A stretch of DNA of 9,140 nucleotides, taken from positions 1,445-10,584 of the forward strand of contig MGNL01000042.1 in assembly GCA_001796785.1 (NCBI GenBank), read 5' to 3'. Numbering within the stretch: position 1 is the stretch's first letter; every line of letters begins with the position of its first letter. The translations under genes were made by a program, and so were the position numbers. Below, piece by piece: positions 1-6,463 of the stretch. Source of the stretch: Chloroflexi bacterium RBG_16_51_16 (GTDB lineage: Bacteria > Chloroflexota > Anaerolineae > Anaerolineales > Villigracilaceae). Under the pieces are notes generated by a model. That model made no database searches, was not told the origin of the DNA, and was given only the letters and a program-made list of their open reading frames with translations.

Positions 1-992
1 CGGTTAGATCACAAGGACCCAAAGAGGACCTCCAGAAAAAGACACCCGAGGCTCCACAAACGAGTGCCGGTGTGGATAGACAAGAGTCCACTGCCACAGG
101 CACGCGACCTTCAGGCGAGGTCGGTTTCATTTCACCGGTTGTCGCCAGGATTGCTGCTGAAAAAGGGGTAAACCTGAATCGTGTGCCGGGGACCGGTTTA
201 AACGGACGGATCACCAAGAATGACGTTTTGAAATTCGCTGATAGTGGCGGGGGCATGCACACAGGCACAAGAGTGGTGCAGCCTGCTCCCGCGCTGAGCA
301 GTGATCAATTAATAAAACACACGTTGATCCGCAAGCAGATCGCAGAACACATGCTCCGGAGCCGGGATACCTCACCTCATGTGCTCACCGTGATGGAAGC
401 GGATATGAGCAGGGTCGCTGCTCATCGCAGTGCGAACAAGGGGGCATTCAATGCGGAGGGCATTAACCTGACCTACACCGCTTATTTCATGATGGCGATC
501 GTCGCGGGGTTGAAGGCTCATCCCATGGGGAACTCGTCCTGGACCGAGGAAGGCGTGTTGATCCATAAGGGCATCAACCTGGGAATGGCCGTATCCCTGG
601 GTGACGAAGGTTTGATCGTGCCGGTCATCAAGGGCGCCGAAAACCTGTCCCTGCTGGCCATGGCACGGGCAGTCAATGATCTTGGAAACCGTGCCCGAAC
701 GAAGAAGCTGCAGCCCGACGAGGTCAAAGGCGGGACCTTTACGCTGACCAACCACGGAACCGCCGGCTCGCTGTTCGCGATGCCGATCATCAACCAACCG
801 CAGTCAGGGATCCTGGGCACCGGTGTGCTCCAGAAACGGGTCGTGGCGGTCACGGACGCGGACGGATACGACTCGGTCGCGATCCGACCGATGGTGTACC
901 TGTCCTTTGTCTTTGACCATCGCATATTAGATGGTGCAAGTGCGGATGCATTCCTGGGAAAGGTAAAGGAAGTGTTGGAGGGTTGGAGTTGA
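1..992 (+). CDS. 2-oxoacid dehydrogenase E2 acyltransferase (partial, 5' end outside window)
   Basis: Lipoamide acyltransferase (E2) core of a pyruvate, branched-chain or 2-oxoglutarate dehydrogenase complex; it moves the acyl group from its lipoyl arm to CoA in the cytoplasm. The frame is open from the left edge (first full codon at 3), so the GTG at 72 is not the true start: residues before it form a Pro/Ala/Thr/Gln-rich linker, and the N-terminal lipoyl domain must lie outside the window. Visible domains in order: peripheral subunit-binding domain (codons at about 126-236, SPVVARIAAEKGV then GTGLNGRITKNDV), a flexible linker, then the catalytic domain from about 315 to the end. The catalytic motif DHRILDG is present, with His at 918-920 and Asp at 930-932. 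The motif TFTLTNHGTAGS resembles the family's substrate-channel signature but does not settle the substrate. E1 genes are probably upstream; E3 (lpdA) lies about 4 kb downstream rather than adjacent. Stop is TGA. Confidence 0.93.
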   Translation, partial: VRSQGPKEDLQKKTPEAPQTSAGVDRQESTATGTRPSGEVGFISPVVARIAAEKGVNLNRVPGTGLNGRITKNDVLKFADSGGGMHTGTRVVQPAPALSSDQLIKHTLIRKQIAEHMLRSRDTSPHVLTVMEADMSRVAAHRSANKGAFNAEGINLTYTAYFMMAIVAGLKAHPMGNSSWTEEGVLIHKGINLGMAVSLGDEGLIVPVIKGAENLSLLAMARAVNDLGNRARTKKLQPDEVKGGTFTLTNHGTAGSLFAMPIINQPQSGILGTGVLQKRVVAVTDADGYDSVAIRPMVYLSFVFDHRILDGASADAFLGKVKEVLEGWS

Positions 993-997
993 GAGGA

Positions 998-1026
998 AGA
1001 TAACAAGATAATTAGATAACAAGATA
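998..1026. repeat. 13-bp tandem direct repeat in AT-rich spacer
   Basis: The sequence AGATAACAAGATA occurs at 998-1010 and again at 1014-1026, a 16-bp period, followed by further AAGATA-like runs up to about 1036. It lies immediately after the E2 stop codon. No GC-rich hairpin with a T-run is visible here, so it is not a standard terminator. It could be slippage-generated low-complexity DNA or a binding site; nothing in the sequence decides between them. Confidence 0.6.
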
Positions 1027-1112
1027 AAAAGATATATAAAAACAATGCATGGGTTATTAAAAGATTAGATCTGTGAGTATTTAAGAACTCGGAGGGCTAG
1101 AGAAAAATTGTC

Positions 1113-1580
1113 ATGACTGTCATGGAAAACGATCACGCACAAGTTAAGGTACCACCCCCGGCTCTCATGCTTTTGTTTATCCTTGCCGCCTTTGGGCTGG
1201 ATCATTTAATTCCGCTTCCAATCGCCGGAGCCTGGCTAATTTGGATGGGTGTGATTCTCGTAGGCGGAGGGTTGTTCCTTGCGTTTCTCGCGGTATATCG
1301 GCTGCATGCAGCCGGTACGACCATTGAACCGCACGGGACCGTAACCGCATTGGTGACAGACGGGCCTTACCATATATCCCGCAACCCAATTTACCTTGCC
1401 TACGTTTGGATCACGGTCGGTTTTCCAATGGCATTGGGTACGCTTTGGGGTCTGGTAATGGCACCCCTCTTGATATTAAGTCTTAATTATTTTGTGATCC
1501 GCTACGAAGAGGAATACCTTGGGAAAAAGTTCGGTGGCGGATATGATGCTTACAAATTAAAAGTCAGGCGCTGGTTGTGA
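1113..1580 (+). CDS. Isoprenylcysteine carboxyl methyltransferase-family membrane protein
   Basis: Small integral membrane protein of 155 residues, the usual length for bacterial ICMT/PEMT-like proteins, which are SAM-dependent methyltransferases acting at the membrane; the bacterial substrates are mostly unknown. Predicted membrane segments lie near residues 17-36, 40-62, 94-112 and 112-128. The family signature is clear: GPYHISRNPIYLAY (84-97), then the C-terminal RYEEEYL...F...YDAYKLKVRRWL (130-155), both part of the SAM-binding region in ICMT relatives. ATG at 1113 is the first ATG after an in-frame stop at 1098. A GGAGGG at 1091-1096 is 16 nt from it, longer than ideal, so ATG 1122 (Met4) is even farther and ATT 1107 is the only closer option. 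The gene follows E2 by 120 bp and converges with the minus-strand gene after only 10 bp. Its real substrate cannot be inferred from context. Confidence 0.85.
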   Translation: MTVMENDHAQVKVPPPALMLLFILAAFGLDHLIPLPIAGAWLIWMGVILVGGGLFLAFLAVYRLHAAGTTIEPHGTVTALVTDGPYHISRNPIYLAYVWITVGFPMALGTLWGLVMAPLLILSLNYFVIRYEEEYLGKKFGGGYDAYKLKVRRWL

Positions 1581-1590
1581 CTGTTGGCTC

Positions 1591-3327
1591 CTAAATGAAC
1601 AAAAATCGCAAATCATTGATCGAGATTGCCAGCAAAGTGCAAACCAGGATCGACCATCCAGCCAGGGTGATCCCGAGGTAGACCAGTAGCTTTCTTTCCG
1701 TCGGCTTTTCAGTCCGGGACTGGTATGCCTGCCAGAAGCCAATGACGGAGAGCAGAATGAGAGAGGGGAAGAAATCAAACATAAATCGCATCGCGCCCCA
1801 AAAATATAGCAACAAAAATCCAAAGGCAGATAGGAAGGTAGCGCTGAGTGCAATAATTGCCCAGCCAAGCGAACTACCATGGTCTCCATCTTCCATTTTA
1901 GAGTATCTATGATTTTGGATGACGTAGGATATCGATCTGGCGAGCATGGGAGCGGAAAAAAAGATAAAAGGGCACGTCAGCAGCAACCCGGCTATGTACT
2001 GCGAACCGTAACCTGCCGGCGAAGATAAGGCTGGAACCAGCGGTTCAGAAACCCCGTATTGAATATAAAGAAATGGAAATTTGGAGCCCAAGGCGAACGG
2101 ATGAATCAGATAATTGTACAAGTTCTGGACAATATAACCCGGTGAAACGAAATCGCTCAGAGTTTTTGAAAAGTTCCCTCCTGGCCATTGGTAATGATTC
2201 CCGGTTTCCATGACAGAGCCGAAACGAGCCCAGTTGTACCAACCCAGGCCGGCTATCCCCAAAGCCGGCAGCAATACGAGCAGGAGCACATCCAATCGAA
2301 ATAAAACACGCCACCTCATGATTCGCCACAACCGCCAGATGATCAGGATTAGGAGGACGCCAACCGGGACAGCCAGGAAAATCCGGCATCCAATAGCCAG
2401 AGCCCAGAAAATTCCTGCCAACACCAGCAGCATTCGGGAAGGCACCGGTCTGACCATAGCGAAAAGTGCAGCCAGCAACCCGGCTATCAGGAAAAACTGT
2501 CCGCTGATTACAGCCGCCTCATAAATTCTGGCGTTCCTGGAGCTTGTCAGGATGAAAGTTGTTGGACCAGCCAGGCCGACGATGAGGATCGAGAGGGATA
2601 ATAACCAGACCCGCAGGTTGCGAAAAAAGCGGTCCCAAATCACAATCATCAGGGTTATTTGAATCGCCAGGATCCCGCAGACGAAACCGAATACCAATTG
2701 GAGATCGCCGACCCTGCCGGAAATAAACGGATTCAAAGCGACCAACAAGAGTGCAGGAACCGGCCCCCAGTGTAAATATAACTTACCCTTGTATAGAGAT
2801 ACATCCAAGGGGACTTCATGACCCCATTTGGCTTCCGGATTACTCAGGTCTGGCAGTTCGTAGGGAATGGAATCTGAATTAGAGGGAAGGTAAAGGTTGC
2901 CTCGTTCAAAACCCCTCGCCAGGTTGGCATAAAAGCGGGTTGGAGAAACCCAGGTTGTCCACGTGCCGGCGCTGACGACCCAGACATAGACGGCAAGAAC
3001 GAAAATAATGACGGGAACGAGCGGCCAATATCTCTGGAGCCAGGCAGTGGACTTACGCAAGCTTTCATTCGTCAAAAGGCGTTCAAATACTGGTATGGCT
3101 GTGACTCTTGCCAGTAGCGTCTTCACAGCCGAGCGAAGAGGCACTCCGTAAAAGTAGTTCAACCAACTTCCCAGGCTGATGGCAATGCCAAGGATCAAGG
3201 CAGCGATCCGAGCCCGGCCCCAACCGGCATGCGTGTCCAGTTGCAGCGCCTCAGCGAACAGGGCTGCCCCAGCGATCGCCAATCCGAGGAAGGTGAAAAA
3301 GAAGAAGTTGAGTTTATTTTTTCGCAT
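1591..3327 (-). CDS. Polytopic membrane protein, GT-C glycosyltransferase-like
   Basis: A protein of 578 residues with roughly ten or more hydrophobic segments. The N-terminus is positively charged (MRKNKLN) and followed by a membrane segment; further segments lie near 41-60, 103-120, 189-200 and throughout the C-terminal half. A long hydrophilic loop between membrane segments (about 121-188) carries FYANLARGFERGNLYLP and ends in YLHWGPVPALL. This layout, with a large early exoplasmic loop and many membrane spans, is typical of GT-C enzymes that use polyprenyl-phosphate sugars, but I recognise no definitive catalytic signature, so the function is tentative. The frame is open back to a TTG at 3432, but that would overlap the preceding gene by about 79 bp; ATG 3327 leaves a 26-bp gap and starts cleanly at the membrane anchor. 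No strong Shine-Dalgarno sequence precedes either start. It is likely co-transcribed with the gene ending at 3354. Stop is TAG. Confidence 0.8.
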   Translation of the reverse strand: MRKNKLNFFFFTFLGLAIAGAALFAEALQLDTHAGWGRARIAALILGIAISLGSWLNYFYGVPLRSAVKTLLARVTAIPVFERLLTNESLRKSTAWLQRYWPLVPVIIFVLAVYVWVVSAGTWTTWVSPTRFYANLARGFERGNLYLPSNSDSIPYELPDLSNPEAKWGHEVPLDVSLYKGKLYLHWGPVPALLLVALNPFISGRVGDLQLVFGFVCGILAIQITLMIVIWDRFFRNLRVWLLSLSILIVGLAGPTTFILTSSRNARIYEAAVISGQFFLIAGLLAALFAMVRPVPSRMLLVLAGIFWALAIGCRIFLAVPVGVLLILIIWRLWRIMRWRVLFRLDVLLLVLLPALGIAGLGWYNWARFGSVMETGNHYQWPGGNFSKTLSDFVSPGYIVQNLYNYLIHPFALGSKFPFLYIQYGVSEPLVPALSSPAGYGSQYIAGLLLTCPFIFFSAPMLARSISYVIQNHRYSKMEDGDHGSSLGWAIIALSATFLSAFGFLLLYFWGAMRFMFDFFPSLILLSVIGFWQAYQSRTEKPTERKLLVYLGITLAGWSILVCTLLAISINDLRFLFI

Positions 3328-3353
3328 GCAAAGATAAGCCGGATCGGCTGGAT

Positions 3354-4862
3354 TCAAGCGGCTGCGGATTTCACCAACCCAGGGAGCGGTTCCTTTGGCA
3401 AGGCACGGCTGGAAACGAAGATCAGAAAGCAAGCCACCAGGAGATAGGCACCGGTCTGGATTTGTTCGGTGACAAACAACCGGATCGAAAAAGAAGCCGC
3501 AATCAAGAATATGTAATAAAGATAGACCGTCAGTTTCTTTCCGGCGATCGATCCTTCTGGAATTTTAGACCAATAAAGAAGGAATGGGATAAGTGCAAGC
3601 AACGCAGGCAGGCTGTAATCATAGGCATGGGTAGGGTAGATCGTAAATAAAACGGCAATTCCCGCGTAAAAAGGGATAACCTGCACCGGTCCTTTCTTCC
3701 GGTACAAGAGTAATCCCAGGATAACTAGAAATAGAGGCAGAAATTTAACGATGGTCACCGGCAGAAAGTAAGCCAAATTTATACCCGTGGGTTCGAAATC
3801 CTGTTCGAACCTGATCAAGCCGTTTAGAAACAGCAAACTTGCACTCCAGAAAATAATGAACAAAATTAAGGCAATCGACCCATATAAGAACACCGAGCCC
3901 AGGCGCTGTTTGAATTCTTTCAGGTTAGCGGAGCTCAGCGCGTAGATTGCGAGAAGCGTGACCGTAAAAGGGAAAGCGGTCCATTTAATGAATGAAAAAA
4001 ATGCGGAGAGAAGGATAAAAATCCGATTTTGTTTTAATAGTCCAAAAATTAGGCAAAGGTAAGCCAATCCGACATACAAGGTGAATTGGCCGCGTTCGAA
4101 CCACGCCAGTCCGACCGGTGTCAGGAACAGGCAGAAGCTGACCAGAATTAAGTTTGGCAGGAGGGTGTCAGTCAATTTGAGCGAGTTGAAAATAAATATA
4201 AATCCCGCAAGGAAAAACCCCAGTTGCAAGAGGAGATGTGTCAGGCTCGCGGGACCGTAATCCAGGTTGCAGAATGTAAGCGAACAGAGGTAATGGAAGA
4301 TCGGTGGATAATTGGAATACCGGCCCCAAGGATCATTGACGTTCGATGTGTAGGCGTCTTCGAGCGGTGAATTGTTCTGTGTGGAAAAATAAACAACGGC
4401 GAAATCCGCGGACAGCCTGCCTGGGGCTTTGAATTGGCGGGTATTTTCGTTATTCTCGATGCGCAAGTATTTGTAGCGTGGGTCGATGATAAGATTCTGC
4501 CTGGCTGAAAGATCTCCATAGACCGTGTCCTTAGAGATATAGAACAGCTGGTACGCAGCCAGAATTCCTATGGAGAGACATCCTAATGCAAGGATTATCT
4601 TGTTGCCTCTTTCCAGAACTGACCACAGAAAAAAAAGGATCACGACAACAACAAAACTGAAAAATGCAACATCGTACGCTTGGCGGTAGAACGGATCAGT
4701 GATTGCACCAATTTCATTTCCATGGTGAGCGACAAGGTATGCCTTGAGCCGGAAAAAGAATAGATAAGTAATGGAAAGGAAACCCCCAAGCCAATAGACC
4801 GCACTCCGGGTATCCAGCCAATCCAAAATTACTTTGTAAAGATTTCGGAAAAAGTTGCTCAT
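3354..4862 (-). CDS. Polytopic membrane protein, possible GT87/DUF2029-like
   Basis: A protein of 502 residues, mostly hydrophobic, with membrane segments near residues 21-37, 64-80, 89-107, 207-228 and many more to the C-terminus. The first large hydrophilic loop (about 111-190) contains ADFAVVYFSTQNN and DPWGRYSNYPPIFHYL. The D-then-YPP arrangement before a membrane segment resembles the DUF2029/GT87 mannosyltransferase group of GT-C enzymes; this is resemblance only, and the donor and acceptor are unknown. ATG 4862 is preferred over an in-frame GTG at 4919, because the extra residues are not hydrophobic or conserved-looking and the extension would come too close to the probable promoter. 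No Shine-Dalgarno sequence is visible directly before 4862; a mini-ORF with a better ribosome site lies just upstream. The second GT-C-like gene follows 26 bp after this one, suggesting a two-gene operon for envelope glycan or lipid glycosylation. Stop is TGA. Confidence 0.8.
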   Translation of the reverse strand: MSNFFRNLYKVILDWLDTRSAVYWLGGFLSITYLFFFRLKAYLVAHHGNEIGAITDPFYRQAYDVAFFSFVVVVILFFLWSVLERGNKIILALGCLSIGILAAYQLFYISKDTVYGDLSARQNLIIDPRYKYLRIENNENTRQFKAPGRLSADFAVVYFSTQNNSPLEDAYTSNVNDPWGRYSNYPPIFHYLCSLTFCNLDYGPASLTHLLLQLGFFLAGFIFIFNSLKLTDTLLPNLILVSFCLFLTPVGLAWFERGQFTLYVGLAYLCLIFGLLKQNRIFILLSAFFSFIKWTAFPFTVTLLAIYALSSANLKEFKQRLGSVFLYGSIALILFIIFWSASLLFLNGLIRFEQDFEPTGINLAYFLPVTIVKFLPLFLVILGLLLYRKKGPVQVIPFYAGIAVLFTIYPTHAYDYSLPALLALIPFLLYWSKIPEGSIAGKKLTVYLYYIFLIAASFSIRLFVTEQIQTGAYLLVACFLIFVSSRALPKEPLPGLVKSAAA

Positions 4863-4876
4863 GATAGGTTGTGAAA

Positions 4877-4903
4877 TTATTTTACCACTCGCAACTTTTC
4901 CAT
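4877..4903 (-). other. Possible 8-codon leader ORF before the membrane-protein operon
   Basis: On the minus strand an ATG at 4903 opens an eight-codon frame reading MEKLRVVK and stopping with TAA at 4877-4879. It is preceded by AGAGGA with a 4-nt gap (AATTT region), a better ribosome site than the one before the main gene. The main ATG (4862) follows the mini-ORF stop by 14 nt in another frame. It may be a leader peptide or translational coupling element, or a chance match. Confidence 0.25.
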
Positions 4904-4930
4904 AAATTCCTCTGGTCACACACAGGAAGG

Positions 4931-4959
4931 ATTACAATTGGCTCAACGTACTGTTACAA
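4931..4959 (-). promoter_or_regulatory. Putative sigma-70-type promoter of the membrane-protein operon
   Basis: Read on the minus strand, a TTGTAA hexamer (4954-4959) and a TGTAAT hexamer (4931-4936) are separated by exactly 17 bp. They match the -35 and -10 consensus at four and five of six positions. Initiation would fall near 4924, giving a leader of about 60 nt that includes the mini-ORF. This is prediction from sequence only. Confidence 0.4.
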
Positions 4960-4969
4960 AATTTATACT
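4938..4969 (+). promoter_or_regulatory. Weak putative lpdA promoter
   Basis: On the plus strand TATACT at 4964-4969 is a good -10 candidate located about 20 bp before the lpdA ribosome site. The best -35 candidate, TTGGCT at 4938-4943, is 20 bp away, which is too long for a standard promoter, so only the -10 element is convincing. The element overlaps the divergent promoter region on the other strand. Confidence 0.3.
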
Positions 4970-4980
4970 TTCGTTGCATG

Positions 4981-4987
4981 GGAGAAG
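4981..4987 (+). promoter_or_regulatory. Ribosome binding site deciding the lpdA start
   Basis: GGAG (4981-4984, extended as GGAGAAG) lies six bases before ATG 4991. It decides the start in favour of MAENVDVLVIGAG over an in-frame upstream ATG at 4871, which would add 40 residues not found in the family. Confidence 0.75.
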
Positions 4988-4990
4988 ATC

Positions 4991-6391
4991 ATGGCTGAAA
5001 ATGTTGATGTGCTTGTGATCGGTGCGGGACCGGCCGGGTATGTGGCGGCCATCCGTGCTGCGCAATTAAAACAAAAAACCGCCATCGTGGACAAGCAGTG
5101 GCTGGGCGGGGTGTGTTTAAATGTGGGCTGCATTCCTTCGAAATCCCTGTTGAGGAATGCGGAGGTGGCCCACCTGCTGCGGGAGCGCGGCAAAGAGTTT
5201 GGTTTTACCTTCGACAACCTTAACCTTGACTACAGCGCGGCTGTCAAGCGCTCACGCCAAAACTCAGACAGGCTGACCAAAGGCGTCGGCTTCCTGATGA
5301 AAAAGAATAACATCGCCGTTCACATGGGTGAGGCGAAATTGACGGGCAAGGACACGGTCTCCGTGACCGGCGCAGATAAGAAGGTCACCGAACTTAAGGC
5401 AAAGAACATCATCGTTGCCACTGGAGCAACAACTGCTGTTCCCACCGCGTGGAAGGTGGACGGTGAGAAGATCGTGACCTATTTCGAGGCGATCCTGCAG
5501 GAAAAGCTGCCGAAGTCCGTCGTGGTGATCGGGTCTGGCGCGATCGGTGTGGAGTTCGCCACGATATGGAGATCCTACGGTGTGGAAGTGACCATTGTTG
5601 AGATGCTTCCCCGGTTGGTGCCTCTGGAAGATGAAGAGATTTCAAAAGATCTAAAAAAGGAATTCGAAAAACGCGGCATCAAGTGCCTGGTGGGGACTAA
5701 AGTCGAAGCGGTTGAAGCCTCCAAGATCGGGGTTACGGTGAAGGTCTCCGCCGAAGGCAAGCAGAGCAGCCTTGAAGCGGAGCAGGCGCTGGTGGCGATC
5801 GGATTCAAACCCAATTCAGGAAACCTCGGCCTCGAGCAGGTCGGGGTTAAGATCAATGAGCGCGGTTTTATCGAAATTAATGAAAAAATGCAGACCAGCG
5901 TACCCAATATCTACGCCATTGGCGATGTGACCGGAAAGCTGATGCTGGCTCATGTCGGTTCTGCGATGGGTCTGGTGGCTGCGGAGAACATCGCGGGTGT
6001 TGAGTCGATCACATTGGACTATGAGATGATGCCGCGCGCTACCTACTGCCAGCCGCAAGTGGCTTCTTTTGGATTAACCGAGGCGCAGGCTAAGGAACGC
6101 GGATATACATTCAAGATCGGGCGGTTCCCCTTCCAGGCTAACGGCAAAGCGCTTGGCCTCGGCGATTACGCAGGCTGGGTCAAGATCCTTAGGGATGATA
6201 AATACGGCGAGATCCTGGGCGCGCATATGATCGGACCGGAAGTCACCGAGTTGCTGCCGGAGCTGACCCTGGCACATTTGATGGAATTAACACCGCACGA
6301 GATCGCGCGCAACGTGCACGCGCATCCGTCCCTATCCGAAGTTTTGATGGAAGCCGCCCACGCGGCGGAGGGAGAACCGATCCACATCTAG
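4991..6391 (+). CDS. lpdA: Dihydrolipoamide dehydrogenase (E3)
   Basis: FAD-dependent pyridine nucleotide-disulfide oxidoreductase of 466 residues, the normal E3 length. It reoxidises the dihydrolipoyl group of E2 (or of glycine cleavage H protein) and reduces NAD+, in the cytoplasm. Visible in order: FAD-binding GAGPAGYVAA (11-20); the redox-active disulfide in GGVCLNVGCIPSK with Cys42 and Cys47; NAD-binding GSGAIG (181-186); the second FAD motif IYAIGD (307-312, Asp312 contacts FAD in relatives); and the C-terminal dimerisation domain ending in HAHPSLSE, where His445 and Glu450 form the catalytic pair. All essential residues are present, so it should be active. It stands alone on the plus strand: a divergent membrane-protein operon is upstream and a strong terminator downstream, so it is probably monocistronic even though its partner E2 is in the same window. 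Stop is TAG, which shows that TAG is a true stop in this genome. Confidence 0.97.
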   Translation: MAENVDVLVIGAGPAGYVAAIRAAQLKQKTAIVDKQWLGGVCLNVGCIPSKSLLRNAEVAHLLRERGKEFGFTFDNLNLDYSAAVKRSRQNSDRLTKGVGFLMKKNNIAVHMGEAKLTGKDTVSVTGADKKVTELKAKNIIVATGATTAVPTAWKVDGEKIVTYFEAILQEKLPKSVVVIGSGAIGVEFATIWRSYGVEVTIVEMLPRLVPLEDEEISKDLKKEFEKRGIKCLVGTKVEAVEASKIGVTVKVSAEGKQSSLEAEQALVAIGFKPNSGNLGLEQVGVKINERGFIEINEKMQTSVPNIYAIGDVTGKLMLAHVGSAMGLVAAENIAGVESITLDYEMMPRATYCQPQVASFGLTEAQAKERGYTFKIGRFPFQANGKALGLGDYAGWVKILRDDKYGEILGAHMIGPEVTELLPELTLAHLMELTPHEIARNVHAHPSLSEVLMEAAHAAEGEPIHI

Positions 6392-6393
6392 AA

Positions 6394-6407
6394 ACATGAG
6401 TTCATGT
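6394..6407. repeat. Short inverted repeat after lpdA
   Basis: ACATGA and TCATGT flank a 2-base centre just after the lpdA stop codon. The loop is too small for a good RNA hairpin and no T-run follows, so it is more likely a chance palindrome or a protein-binding site than a terminator. Confidence 0.35.
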
Positions 6408-6424
6408 ATCATCTGATAAGTATT

Positions 6425-6463
6425 ACAGTCCTGCTTTTAACTTCCCAGGGCTGTATTTTTTTT
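6425..6463 (+). terminator. Rho-independent terminator of lpdA
   Basis: The arms ACAGTCCTG (6425-6433) and CAGGGCTGT (6446-6454) pair over nine bases with one G-U wobble, around a 12-nt loop, and are followed by eight T residues (6456-6463). This is a clear intrinsic terminator on the plus strand, 34 bp after the lpdA stop. The T-run overlaps the last codon of the converging peptidase frame. On the minus strand the hairpin lacks a following T-run, so it is probably one-directional. Confidence 0.85.

Noticed and set aside
518..1045. Minus-strand 175-codon frame opposite E2
   Set aside because: It is antisense to a well-conserved E2 catalytic domain and shows no recognisable motif or start signal.
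1981..2487. 15-bp repeat CAGCAACCCGGCTAT at 1981-1995 and 2473-2487
   Set aside because: Both copies encode the same Ile-Ala-Gly-Leu-Leu stretch in membrane segments of one protein; coincidence of similar coding is enough to explain it.
3328..3432. TTG start at 3432 for the 578-residue membrane protein
   Set aside because: It would overlap the preceding gene by about 79 bp and add a non-membrane segment before the natural charged anchor MRKNKLN.
4871..4990. Extended lpdA start at ATG 4871
   Set aside because: It would add 40 residues absent from E3 proteins, cover the promoter region, and ignore the well-placed GGAG before ATG 4991.
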